A stretch of DNA of 64,000 nucleotides from Atopsyche davidsoni (GCA_022113835.1 JAILWY010000010.1:2629501-2693500); one strand, 5' to 3'. Numbered from the stretch's first letter, positions 36,661 to 48,034 are shown. A program made the numbers and translations. Notes: a model not told the origin generated them from the sequence alone.

Positions 36661-38272
36661 CCGATAGTGACGGGAATTTTTGTTTGGAAGCACCTCTCAG
36701 AATAAATTAACAAAATAAAATAAATTGTAGACCTCTAGCCATTTCATTTCATATTTGTAGTTTAATTTTTACATTCTAATACACAAAATAGGTATTTATC
36801 GAAGATAAATTATTAGAAGATAAAAGATTAGAAAGTTATTCCTTGTTTTAAGAATTAATATTCAAAATATGATAAGTAAAAATATTCAAATTGTAATTTT
36901 AAAAGCTTCTTAAACGAATTGATACGTAAACTTTTCACAAGAACTAAGGAAGATAAGTATATGATTTTACTAATAAAACTTATAAATTAAATTGTAATTG
37001 TCTCAAAACTTCTTTGATGTTTCAACTTTGGTAGTATAGCAATAAAAAATGTTACTTATTTTTTATCCATGACAGATTGATTAAATTCATTAAAATCCAC
37101 ATTAAAACAACAAATATGAATAGCCAAATGACTAAATTTTGAATTTATAAAAATGGCGATTATTGTCTCATGGTCATTATTATTTGTTGTTATTATGAAT
37201 TTTATTTAAAACGTCTCCAAACGAATTGCTCCAAAAACCAAACACATTTTCAATCTCAATCTACATGAGTATAAAAGATAATTGCTTAAATATTTGTTGT
37301 ATTTATGTACTTTTTCTTTTTGCTCTAAATAGTATTACTTGATAGACTCAGCATAAGCCACCAAAAAAAACCGATTAATTTTATTTTTTATCATTTCAAA
37401 ATTAATTTAAAAACTTTATGAGGAAAAATTGAAAATGTGCAATAAACAATTGTTTGAATATTCCATTGAATTGGGCAAGTCGTCCAAAGGTGCACGTTGT
37501 TTTCGAAGTAGATAGTATCGCCGAGATAGACACTGTAGGCAGTTTCTCTAGGTGGGTCGGGAGATTATGGTCGAGCTTGTCTCCGTAGTGGTAAACAATC
37601 ACAGAGGCTTTGGTTCGACCCCTGGGACCACCTCGTCCCTTTATCACGCCACCCTGACACTACACTGTCTCAAGATTAGCCTGTGCCCCCGAGACGGACT
37701 TATACTAAATATTCATTTCTTAATTGTGATACATGTTGGATAATAATTATGACGTCACATCCAGTCTTAAACATTCAACATAAATTATGTAAACGAAATC
37801 TCTAAATGCAAATATATTTTGGTTATTATTAAGACTTCAAGATCTTTGGGATTAACGATTGTATTTAGTATACTTACAAACAAACCCTTAAATGTGCCGA
37901 TGCCTCTTACGAAATATCCAATGAACAATTAAAACATACTTTATTAAAAAAAAAAAGAAAGTATTTACAGAATATAAAATAAATATTAGATAACTTTAAC
38001 TAAATAATTTTAAGTACATTTGATTATTTCTAAAATACACATTAAATAAGCTACTATTGAATATATTTACTTTATTTAGTTTCTTAAAAGACTGTTTAAA
38101 TATTTATAATTTTTAACGCAATTATTTGAATAAAAATGAATCCAAAATTCAGTAATTATCTTTGGAAAAACACTATTGTGCACCCTTGCTAAGTTGAAAA
38201 GACTGTAAAAATATTCATTATTCTTAACGAGTGTGATAATATAGCTAATATACGATAGCTTTATACGAAATT
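36661..38272. other. AT-rich noncoding stretch, no gene recognised
   Basis: AT-rich. A GC-richer patch at about 37540-37700 holds a tRNA-like motif (separate entry). ORFs of up to 96 codons are AT-driven and unrecognised. Confidence 0.55.
37565..37650 (+). mobile_element. Possible tRNA-related SINE fragment
   Basis: GGCTTTGGTTCGACCCCTGG contains GGTTCGACCCC, one base from the pol III B box consensus. Upstream, TCCGTAGTGGTAAACAATCA resembles a tRNA D arm/A box. Together they suggest the head of a second, unrelated tRNA-derived SINE. No second copy was found in the window. Confidence 0.35.
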
Positions 38273-38432
38273 CTTGTACTTGGTGGAATTCTATTTTAAT
38301 ATTTTTGAGTAAAATACTTGAGTGATTTTCCACATGTTCGTTTTTATTTGTGACCGGTCTCGCCAACCTTTCACGTTGGCATTATCAAACAGAGTCTCTG
38401 TTTTATAATATTTTACTCAAAAAAATATTAAA
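38273..38432 (-). other. Hairpin repeat, family H2 (hammerhead-like)
   Basis: On the minus strand, outer arms TTTGAGTAAAATA and TATTTTACTCAAA enclose TTTGATAATGCCAAC, a short loop, GTTGGCGAGACCGGTC and then CACAAATAAAAACG. GCCAAC/GTTGGC form a clear inner stem followed by a GAAAC-like box (GAGAC here, GAAAC at 23.0 kb) and GGTC. That order resembles a hammerhead core with a minimal stem III. TGATAA instead of TGATGA, an extra T and GAGAC mean this copy should be inactive. Confidence 0.5.
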
Positions 38433-39760
38433 ATGTTTACACAGCAAAAACTTGGTACACAGTTCCGGACTTGCATATAATTATTCAAACTTCAATTCGC
38501 ATAGGGTGTGATGGCCACGAAGATGTCTCATCAAATTGTATGTATAGTGAAAAATCATAAAAAAAAAATTCTCGCCTCGTCGTGAGTCAATGTTTTCCAA
38601 AATGCTCCCAAAATACCAGCAGTAAATTTAAATGTATTTTAAATTTTTTTTTTTTTTTAACAGCCGCGATAGTCAGGCTATGGGGATATGAATCGAGGGA
38701 GTATCACCAGCAACAGACAGTGTTACAATAAGTACAGTGGTATGGTAATAAATAGGGGTTGCTGTCACAGCCGCTTCAGTATTAGGACCCCGGACAATAC
38801 GTCTTGTGCGCGTCTGCCGTGATTAATGGGGCTGTGTGCTCTGACGTTATCTGCTTATAATTACTATAATGATTTGGTCGCGAACACAAAGGTACTGGTA
38901 TCGTGCAATTAGTGCAGACACCCTCTGTGATTATTTAATATCTATATCAAGATGAGTAGCACTGGGCTATCGAATTACGATTGCATTTCAAATGGTGTGT
39001 AAAAGTGGTACACGTTTTCAGAAATACCGAATAAAGCTTGAAGGATAAAGTTACATGGGTGCGGAAATTTCGAGAGTGGCTAGAAGTTGGGAGTGTATTC
39101 GAATTAATAATTAGACTGTAAGGTCCATGATTAAGATATGTTCAGTATGATAGTCACGCACCTCCTCTGAAGATAGGCACCTGCAGAAGAAGAACTTATT
39201 TTTATTGTTAGATTTTTAAAAAATATTTAAAACAAACGTTTTTTAATAAAAGCAATTTATAGTTTTAAACATACAATGACAGAATTAATGAATTGTAAGT
39301 AAGGTATATATACAAAAACATAACATAGTCTAGGTTCAAATGTACAATTACATTTTTAAAAATGAATACTAATGTGTAAGGACGTAAAATTGCAAGATTA
39401 ATTTAAAGTACATACGAGGAAACAGGACAAAAGAGCTAAAAATAATTTAACATGAATATAATTTCAAACGGGATTAGGCCGGAGCTTTGATATTATAAAT
39501 CATAATCATCCGGCATTAAGCGTAGTTTCGGCTGCAAAAAAGCAGAAAAATTAGAACCCTTCCGAAAGCGCTTATTTCCACGTTCTTTCCGCGGACATTA
39601 ATTATCGCAATCCGACACAATCTCATTTCACGTTAATTACGCGCTCGCGTCCTGTTTGCGCGAGTGCCCGCGCCGATGAATGGTCCACATCAGCGGTCCG
39701 TCACATATCTTAATTGGCCTCTGGCCCCCGCCCCGGGGCTCGGGAGATTAGTGGCCCGCG
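38433..39760. other. Noncoding stretch with GC-rich islands
   Basis: GC-richer islands at about 38660-38960 and 39460-39760. The second, with CACGTTAATTACGCGCTCGC, leads directly into the minisatellite. No recognisable gene. Confidence 0.5.
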
Positions 39761-40240
39761 GCTGCTACCCCTCGGCTGCTACCCCTAGGCTGCTACCCCT
39801 CGGCTGCTACCCCTCAGCTGCTACCCCATGGCTGTTACACCGCGGCTGCTACTCTTCGGCGGCTTCCCTTAGGCTGCTACCTCTAGGCTGCTACCCCTCG
39901 CCTGCTCCCCCTCGGCTGCTACCCTGCGGCTGCTACCCCTCGCCTGCTACCCCATGGCTGCTACCCTGCGGCTGCTACCCCTCGGCTGCCACCCTGCGGC
40001 TGCTACTCTTCAGCGGCTTCCGCTAGGCTGCTACCCCTAGGCTGCTACCCCTCGCCTGCTACCCCTCGGCTGCTACCCTGCGGCTGCTACTCTTCGGCGG
40101 CTTCCCCTAGGCTGCTACCCCTAGGCTGCTACCCCTCAGCTGCTACCCCTCGGCTGCTACCCTGCGATTGCTACCCCTAGGCTCTTACCAATCAGCTTCT
40201 CCCCCGCGGCTGCTCCCCCTTGACTGCACCCCCGCCCCTG
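39761..40240. repeat. 14-bp GC-rich minisatellite with higher-order structure
   Basis: About 34 units of GCTGCTACCCCTCG and close variants (ending AG, CA, TG or CG) run head to tail. A variant pair, GCTGCTACTCTTCG followed by GCGGCTTCCCTTAG, recurs with its TGCTACTCTT at 39847, 40001 and 40085: spacings of 154 and 84 bp, exactly 11 and 6 units. Blocks of units have therefore been amplified together. The 120-codon proline/leucine-rich ORF over it arises because three 14-bp units make a 14-codon period; coding is unlikely. Confidence 0.92.
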
Positions 40241-40540
40241 CAAGCAAAGAACAAAGCTTCTCGGGAATAATGAGTTTCTCCGTTTTTTGATTTTTTAATA
40301 CGAGTCGATCTTCAAGAATGCCTTTGTTGAGGTGAATATAATGCAATGCCTTGCAAGTGCATTGAATTTAAGGTTGTTTATTTTATATGTCTATTTTGTG
40401 GATTGAACGTCAATCAAGTGAGTTTAAATTACCTATTTTTTGACATATTGAAAATGATTCAAAGAAAAACAAAGATTGTTAAAAATTCGCGATTAACAGA
40501 GGTGACAAGGGTTACTGACCCTTCTGTAACCCTTGTACGG

Positions 40541-40757
40541 CTGCTGCTATTGTTTCTGTAGCTTGCTGCAGAAGGAGTATCAGATATATACGACAGAGCT
40601 TTATAAGGATTATATAATATTGCTATTGGGCAGCAACAATGTAAAACTGCGGTGTAGAAGGACCCAGGGACCCACTTCAATTTTTTTTTCCATAGAAAAC
40701 CATGACCACTTGCTCAGTATTTCTTAGAAAAAATAGTGTAGTGGGTCCCCGGGTCTA
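40541..40757 (-). mobile_element. Dispersed repeat R1, inverted copy
   Basis: Reverse complement of R1: GCTATTGTTTCTGTAGCTTG, AGCTTTATAAGGATTATATA, GCTATTGGGCAGCA, AACTGCGGTGTAGAAGGACC, GCTCAGTA and AAATAGTGTAGTGGGTCC. Note that the last block is in direct rather than inverted orientation relative to the others. The 3' third of R1 is missing. Confidence 0.7.
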
Positions 40758-42948
40758 TCTGCTTTTTTCTTAAGCTAATATAATTAATATATACATTTTG
40801 AAACCCGAATTTTGTATAGAAATATTGTGAATTTAAAATGAATGAGTATGGTTTATGTATTTTATAAAAAATATATGATCGATAGAGACTTTTTAAAATC
40901 TTTAAAACTCAGTAAAACTTGTACACATACCCCTTTGAATTCATTCCACCCGTCGACGCCGCATACGTCTGTTAGCAAATCCAGTCTTTTCATAAATACA
41001 TATAAACATTTAATATCTTTTTGTGTGAATAAACACAAAAAACTGGTAAATATCATAGGCGTTAAATCGCGTTTCATGTTCAATGTGTATTGAGTGAGAT
41101 GGAAATCGAACACTTGCCTTCCAAATGTACCGAATATACAAAAAAAAACCCACTAAAGCCCAGTGGTAATCTCAGTACTAACGTTGGACATTATTTGCTG
41201 AACGCAAATTTGGATGTCACGGAGAGAGCGTGACTGGAAAATTCATCGCGCGAATTCATTGCTTGTAATTCATCGATCGCGATTCATCGAATAAAACCTA
41301 ATTGTGTTTGTAGGCAAAGACAGCGGCTGTTATTAAATATCACGAATCAAAACGCACAACAACACACAAAAAAAACATGAACATTGAATATAGTTTATGC
41401 TTGAAGATGTGCGTATTTTTTATCATGATTTTTGTAGTAAATTTATTTAGGATACGTATCACGTATTTGCACAACTGCGTGCTTCCGTATCTCCCCTCTT
41501 TACGATAAAATAGAAATATTTTTTAGATATAAAGTTGCTGCAAAGCGCCAAAGGTACTTGTTCTCGATATTTTATTACATTCAATAAAAATAATTACAAA
41601 ATGAAAATTGCGATTAGTGAATTTAGGGCGTAAACGTTTTTAGTTTCACGGGATGGACGTGGGGAGGGGGAGGGGTCAAATCTGACTGAAGCGGCTTTTC
41701 AGCAGTATTGCTGTTCAATTCTAATAGTTACCGTCCCGGATCATATGAGATTACCCGAAAAACCAGCGCCGCGTCCCCGTGGAGTGTCCCGCTGTCCCCC
41801 GCTCTCCCCGATCTGTAATCGGGGCGGGTCACTGCGAATTAATTAAAAATGATCGCGGCTTAACTGGTTTACTTGCCCGCTAAGAAGGGTGCAATTTGTT
41901 AGGAAGTTTATTAATTGAAATTAAATTTTACTTTGGACCGGTTCGGGAGGATTAGTCGGTTTTAGGCTTGCTAAATGGCGTAGCAAATTCAATGCGGTTT
42001 CGATGAATAGTTATTATTAATGCCTGTCGTTTGTTTTGTTTTCGGGGCCTGCTCCCTCTCCCCCTCTCCGGGGCCTTAAATAATTCTGTACTAGGCAATT
42101 TAGGTGAACGATCGCAGCCAACTTTTTGTATTTAATAACAAGTAATATCTGTCTGTAAGTTTGGAAATGTAAATTATTCAATTTGTATAAATAATTGCTC
42201 ACTCACAAATTTTTAATAAAATAATCTAGAACTCCGTTGTTAGATTTAAAACATAAAAAAAAGAACACGAGGTTCCGATTTTGGATCCATGAGAAGCAAT
42301 AAGTTTTTAAAAGACATCTAAAGCCTCTTGAGAAAAGACATCTTTGATACACGTTTCCGTGTATTATTTTTCTATTTATAATAGAAGTGTTGAAGACTGT
42401 CTGAGATAAAATGAAACTTAAATTTTTAAAAATTAAATTATTGATTTGATTCAAGAGTAAGCGAAATTCTGTTAAAAGTAAGCAAACGTGATTTTTATGT
42501 CTTCCGTCACGAGTTCCGTATTTTTCCATTCGTGGTGAAGAATATCCGAATCGCATCTCATTCGTAAAACTCTTGCGGATCGGCATTTGGTTTATAAATA
42601 CCGCATTCGACTTTCGAATTGATTCCATCAAAACATTTCAGATAAAAAATTACGGAAAAGGAAACGAATTTCGCTCAGTCGCCGGGGAGCAGCGGAAGCG
42701 CGAGGACCTTATTGAATTTTTATTTCGACGCTGCGCTTTTCTTTAAAATGCACGTGCGACGTGAGGACTCAAAGACGGGGGATTTCATTTGACATCGGAG
42801 GGGCTTGAGCCTGGTACTAGAGCTGTACCGGCACCGAACAGTTAATCTTTAAAACTACTCAAAGATTATTTCTGCCATACTTCCGATACTAAGGGAAAAC
42901 GTTTTTTTTTTCTTTAACGGGTTCGATATAAAAGGCCTTGTGTATTTT
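40758..42948. other. Noncoding stretch with GC-rich island
   Basis: A GC-richer block (about 41640-41980, including GCGAATTAATTAAAAATGAT) and a smaller one at about 42655-42840 lie in AT-rich sequence. The minus-strand ORF 42203-42631 (142 codons) is the longest non-transposon ORF in the window, but I recognise nothing in it and treat it as unsupported. Confidence 0.5.
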
Positions 42949-43358
42949 TATTTTAATATTAATAAATAAAAAATAAAAAAAATTCATTGATGTGATTTAC
43001 GCTTTATAAATGTTTTATATCTATATTTTATTTTTCTGAGTTAGATAGTGAATGTTTGATTGTATAATATAGCGGATCTCAACAAATATGTTTAGGCAGT
43101 CGTATAAAAAATATGCATGTGTTAAATAAATGCACGGCTGAGGAAAATTACAAATATCATATATTGTTTTTACTATGATTTGAATATTTAAACATTTAGT
43201 ATATTTTAATTTCTACGGCGAGTTTAATTTAACATATAAATAACGATAGCAAAAATTTTAAAACTATAAAGTAAAACTCACATTGAAACGTAGTAAATAA
43301 ACTTATGTAAAATGAAGTTGGTTTCAAATGCTGGATCGAATTGAATGTGAATTAATAT
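42949..43358 (+). repeat. Direct repeat D1, left copy (~410 bp)
   Basis: Highly similar to 43986-44392 in the same orientation with a few substitutions and short indels. Both start TATTTTAATATTAATAAATA and end GTGAATTAATAT. It abuts the mariner element on its left side. No ORF of note and no TG...CA ends, so it is not a normal LTR. Confidence 0.92.
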
Positions 43359-43359
43359 G

Positions 43360-43985
43360 TACGGTGAGTGCATTAATTTTTTCGTGAAATTGGACCTTTA
43401 TTATAAAAAATTGGTACAATATATTCTATTCTAAGTATTGTCCATCGCTAGCCACTACTTTTCCCCATCTTTCGGGCAAATTATAGATTCCACCCCAAAG
43501 TAACTGTTCGTCTTTTGAAGCCAAGAAAGAATCAAGCCAATTTTTGATACCCTGTTCAGAAGTGAAGCGTATTATGCATCGATTGAAACAAGTGGTAGTC
43601 GGAAGAGGCAAAGTCTGGGCTATAAGGCGGTTGAGGCAGAACTTCTTATCCACAGTTTTCCAAATTGGTTTTAACCAATTAGAAACATGTGCAGGAGCAG
43701 GCTCACCATAAACTTCACATAGCAATCGGTGACTTTCAGCTGGTTTTTTCTTCTTATTGAAACAGAAAAGTAAAGCTTCCCGCAAAATGCGTTTTGTTGG
43801 TACAAAAGTTGACATGTTGAGGTTTAAAAAAAAATGTTGTAAACACATCAGCGATATGACATATACTGAAAACAAAAGCGCAATAATGACGCTTCACAAT
43901 AAAATGTTAAAGTATAGCCTGATGCGATTCAATACTAGTATCGCCATTTCTTAGAAAATCCGATAAAAATAATGCACACACCGTA
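43360..43985 (-). mobile_element. Mariner element, internally deleted, with both ends
   Basis: Terminal inverted repeats TACGGTGAGTGCATTAATTT (left) and TACGGTGTGTGCATTATTTT (right, reverse complement) match over their length except for scattered bases, with TA at each end. The element is 626 bp, about half the usual ~1.3 kb, because the middle of the transposase gene is gone. The direct repeat D1 lies immediately on both sides. Confidence 0.9.
43426..43815 (-). pseudogene. Mariner transposase remnant
   Basis: From the likely start at 43815, MSTFVPTKRILREALLFCFN and KKKKPAESHRLLCEVYGE are the N-terminal helix-turn-helix region of mariner transposases. The next residues jump to the segment after the second catalytic aspartate (HVSNWLKPIWKT), so most of the catalytic domain is deleted. 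The open frame then runs out of the family frame across the PPYSPDF/SDYHLF region and returns for FTSEQGIKNWLDSFLASKDE and LPERWGKVVASDGQYLE. The ORF stays open (149 codons with an upstream ATG) but cannot encode an active enzyme. It could still encode a DNA-binding protein. Confidence 0.88.
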
Positions 43986-44392
43986 TATTTTAATATTAAT
44001 AAATAAAAAAAAAAAATTCATTGATGTGATTTACGCTTTATAAATATTTTACATCTATAATTTATTTTCCTGAGTTAGATAGTGAATGTTTGATTGTATA
44101 ATATAGCGGATCTCAACAACTATGTTTAGGCAGTCGTATAAAAAATATGCATGTGTTAAATAAATGCACGGCTGAGGAAAATTACAAATATCATATATTG
44201 TTTTTACTATGATTTGAATATTTAAACATTTAGTATATTTTAATTTCTTTGACGAGATTAATTTAACATATTAATAACGATAACAAAAATTTTAAAACTA
44301 TAAAGTAAAACTCACATTGAAACGTAGTAAATAAACCTTTGTAAAATGAAGTTGGTTTCAAATGCTGGATCGAATTGAATGTGAATTAATAT
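43986..44392 (+). repeat. Direct repeat D1, right copy (~407 bp)
   Basis: Second copy of D1, starting at the base after the mariner's terminal TA and ending AATTAATATAC. It differs from the left copy mainly by short indels in A runs and point changes such as CTACGGCGAG against CTTTGACGAG. Confidence 0.92.
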
Positions 44393-47300
44393 ACTATAAA
44401 CAACATAATTGATAAAGATAATGTTCATATTTAAATATAGTAAATAAATGTAGTTTTGAACTATAGTTTCTAAAGGTATTTGTAAAATTGACGTTGGCTC
44501 CACGTGGTGGGTGTAGATGGTGGAAAGGCGTGCCTCGAATTTAAGTCAATTACAATTGAATGCTTCAATGAAAATACCGAGGGGCAATATATTTCACAGT
44601 ACATTAAATCTACAGGCGAATAATTCTTGACTTCATTTTTTTACCATTACACAGGGTTGCCCAACCAGATGATCGCGGCGTTAGTAAGTATATTATACAT
44701 CGAGTATTTTTTATTATACTTATTTAATTCATTTTTGAATATTTACTTGATAGAAATGATGAACGAACCGATTGATTTATCAACTCTCGCAAGACTCTAA
44801 GCGGCACACAAAACAGTAAGGTGGATTAAAAAAGTTTTAAAGTTGTTTATTGCAATCGTGTTTCTGTCTTTAGAAATTTTATAATCTGTTAAATATACAA
44901 TGAAGTACTTCATCAGGAAAGGAATTCTTGTACATAAATATTTAGAATATTTGATCTAGAGTTTCAGGGTTGATTTTTTCTTTTAACAAGTGTTATAAGA
45001 AAAAGGCGTATACTTTTCACTTAAAATAACGAAATGAATGCCCAATAATCGTTTTTTTTATTTTAAATATTTTTAAACAATGTTTTTGTAACAAAATAAA
45101 CAAACACTTGCTGGACTTTTCATGTAACGGAACCGCCCTGTAGAGTTTGTATACATAAGGTTGTTGAACTGAAACTTGGTAGTGATTCATGTAACTGATA
45201 CTAAAGTATAAAAATATTCTTCACTAAAAATCTCATTTACCGATAGCCATTGTAACTTAAAACTTTTAACTTCAATCAGCGAAAACAACGCTTTAAGTAC
45301 TTTAAACAATACGTAATAGGATTGGTTGGAAGTTTTTCAGGTGTAATTTAATAAAAACGGAAAAAAAGTCTAATCAAACTCTTTCAGCTTCTCACTTTTA
45401 AAAAAAATAAATTCCGTTGTGCCAATCGCTTAAATATATAAAAACACAATTTTTTAAATGTATTTATATATGAGGAATGTGCTTTTAAATAACATTGATA
45501 TATTCTGATGTCATCTTAACGTAGCTTATATGCAGGAAAAGGTAAAGCAGCCCTGGAATGGAATATAGATAGATATGTAAGGTATTGTGTAGTACCTACG
45601 CATGAAATATTCCACCTTTTGTGTCTGAAAAAAGTACTACTTTGAATTAAAATTTTATTTTTTGGAACGAAAATTTCCTCTCCATTGCTTAAGTGAATTT
45701 ATAAAAAAATGCACAATGTTCTTTTTTTATTATCAATTCATTTTATTCGGCATTGAAGATACGTTAAATGTGCTTTGGGAAAAATAATAATTTGTACAGA
45801 TTAAATTGAAATTTTTTTTTTTAAATAATCAAATGGTGTCAGTAATATTTAAAATTATAAGATAATATATTTTTTGATTCGTATGACATAAAGTCTACTA
45901 AATGATTGATATTCAATTTAAAAAAAACTCACATTATTATATTGATGTTTAAATTTGTTTTTATATGTTATAAAAAAAACTTCATGGTTGTAAAATAAAG
46001 ATTTTTTAGAAAACTAAAACATATACGGGGAAAATAACTTTTGTAAATGATTTTTTAAAACTAAATCAATGAAAATGATGGCTTTATGTCAAATGGAAAT
46101 TTTACAGAGAGCACCAGTATAACCTACCCGAAAACATTGAATCGTCTGTTATTCGGTCAAATGATTCTCGGCATATCTCTCTCGTTCACAGTCGGCTAGG
46201 TGTCAGGAAGAGTAATTCAATTATCTAGTAGGCGAGATGCGTCAGTCATACCAGCCCCTGAAATATTCAGCGGTCAATCAATGGGCGGCAGTAAACTGAC
46301 GAATTCAGGAAAACACCCCAGAATATGATTGCACAATATATAAACACAATACGTTTTGAGGTTATCGATCACACATGAAAAAATTAAAATAACCCTAGAG
46401 TGTTTTTGAGCACAGCTAAAATTCGGATGCACACTCTCACGGCTATTATTATTTGGATGGATTCAAAAAGGGTAAATTCATGGCACAACCGTGAAGATTT
46501 TTAAACGGGAAAGACAACTGTGTGCGTTTTCATAATGTACAATTACTTCATATCGCTTACATATTATTCAAACAAGCATTCATTCTATATGCTAGGAATA
46601 AGTTTGGCTATCGTTTGCATCCAGCCGAGTTTTAAGCTAACCCTCTGTTTTTAAACAGCCTCCTACCAAAGCTCGCATTGCCTAGCAACCTGCTGGCAAA
46701 CACTATCTATTTCACCGAATCCAATTTTGGCTTGTTTTGTTACAACAGTTCGTGTAAGTGAAATTATGGTTACTGAAACATTCCTGGAATCGATAAAGGT
46801 GATTTCGACTGATTAAAAATATGACATTGTACTGAGATGATCTATTAAGTTTTTCTCATGAAAGTACTCAACAATGTGACGGTTTCAAAGACATTTCTTC
46901 CTTTGTGTTGCTAAGAGCGTATAAATATTTAATCATACACATGAGTTGTTTTAATGGTAATTATTTATAAATATTTCAGCTTAAAATACAATGTTCGAAC
47001 ATAATAATTTCACGTTAAATTGTATGATATACAAATAATATCCAAAGTTTTTTTTCTTTAAACACAAATTAAATTTCTGATTTATCAAATTCTATACTAA
47101 GACAGCAACATAAATTTTTTGTTTTTCACAGTACTCAACAATAATAGTTATTTCCTTCTAAATAATTTTCTTTGGGGTATAGTTTTAAAACAGCCATCGG
47201 CCTTTCCGGCCATCAATATTTTTCTTGTTGATATAGCATGCCTGATTAGGTTCGGTGGACTAATAATTTATAACTTTCGAACATAATATTAAGAAATCTT

Positions 47301-47597
47301 GACACGTAAAATATTACTGTACCCAAAAGAAGTCATGCAGATTGTACTGCACCAGCAGAAACGACAAGTTGTGGCTCAGGACAGCGTAGTTGCCAAATCG
47401 TCACGCATTCGGAGAAGTTCGCTCCCGCGAAGGTGCCTGGGAAATTCAATCTCGAAGACTACTTCTAGATCCAATTTCCGGTTCCAATTTTTCTAGTCCA
47501 CAAGGGCTCAACTTAACATGAATCTATATTTTTTCAAATATGCATTATACTCTTAAAAGTGACTTCAGTCGTAGAGCCGTAGTACGTTAGTACATTT
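44393..47597. other. AT-rich noncoding stretch, no gene recognised
   Basis: Long AT-rich sequence with poly-A/T runs. GC-richer patches at about 44490-44540, 46110-46330 and 46620-46720. ACACAGGGTTGCCCAACC at about 44653 looks like a transposon end, but no partner was fixed. A 65-codon ORF at 47299-47496 is unrecognised. Confidence 0.5.
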
Positions 47598-47728
47598 TTT
47601 AAATATTAAAAAATGATTAAAGAAACTCTCAGAAAAGTATCATCGTGATTTGTGTGGGATTCGAATTCGAACCCACATCCCCAAGCTTACATGGCCGGTG
47701 CATTACCAATTATGCCAACGAATCACTA
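47598..47728 (-). mobile_element. tRNA-Thr(UGU)-like SINE, most complete copy
   Basis: The minus strand reads GTGATTCGTTGGCATAATTG, then GTAATGCACCGGCCATGTAA, GCTTGGGGATGTGGG and the B-box region. The A box (TGGCATAATTGG), an anticodon arm with TGT, a T arm and a 3' strand AAATCA able to pair with TGATT give a full tRNA-like outline. The T loop is expanded: GGGTTCGAATTCGAATCCC carries a 6-bp duplication that makes it palindromic. The SINE body ATCACGATGATACTTTTC and a tail of short A/T runs follow. Confidence 0.8.
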
Positions 47729-47896
47729 TTATTTGGCAAGAAATTTTAAAAACAACGTACTTACTGTGCCAATTAAATATTGTGTGACTTGCAATACTAG
47801 ACTTTTAACACAAAGTACTGAGTGAAGCATTTAAAACCAATTTGGATATTATCATTTTTAAAGTCTATTTAATTAAGCCAATACACGCACTTGTTA

Positions 47897-48034
47897 AATA
47901 TATTAATTATTTTTTGTGAAGACCGTCTCACAGGAAGTACGATTTTATCGTCACGTAAATCAATCAATAAAACCTGTATAGGCAAAATCGTACTTCCCGT
48001 GAGACGGTCTACACAAAAAATCATTAATATATTG
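47897..48034. mobile_element. Foldback element F2, complete
   Basis: Arms GTGAAGACCGTCTCACAGGA...GTACGATTTTA and AAAATCGTAC...TTCCCGTGAGACGGTCTACA are near-perfect inverted repeats. The pairing continues outward (ATATATTAATTATTTTTTGT against ACAAAAAATCATTAATATAT), leaving a loop of about 30 bases. One half of the same element occurs at 31007-31078. No coding capacity; a MITE-like element of unknown superfamily. Confidence 0.8.

Noticed and set aside
39664..40026. 120-codon ORF with a repeated proline/leucine/cysteine pattern
   Set aside because: The pattern follows directly from the 14-bp minisatellite, which gives a 14-codon period in any frame.
42203..42631. 142-codon minus-strand ORF, the longest not explained by a transposon
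   Set aside because: No motif, domain or composition supports it, half of it is AT-driven hydrophobic residues, and no splice-linked neighbours were seen. Transcript or homology evidence would be needed.
42949..44392. LTR retrotransposon with 410-bp LTRs
   Set aside because: The direct repeats have no TG...CA ends, no primer-binding site or polypurine tract was seen, and the sequence between them is a mariner with its own terminal inverted repeats.
44653..45140. Possible hAT-like element between ACAGGGTTGCCCAACC and AACCGCCCTGTAG
   Set aside because: The two ends match only over a few bases and no target duplication was found.
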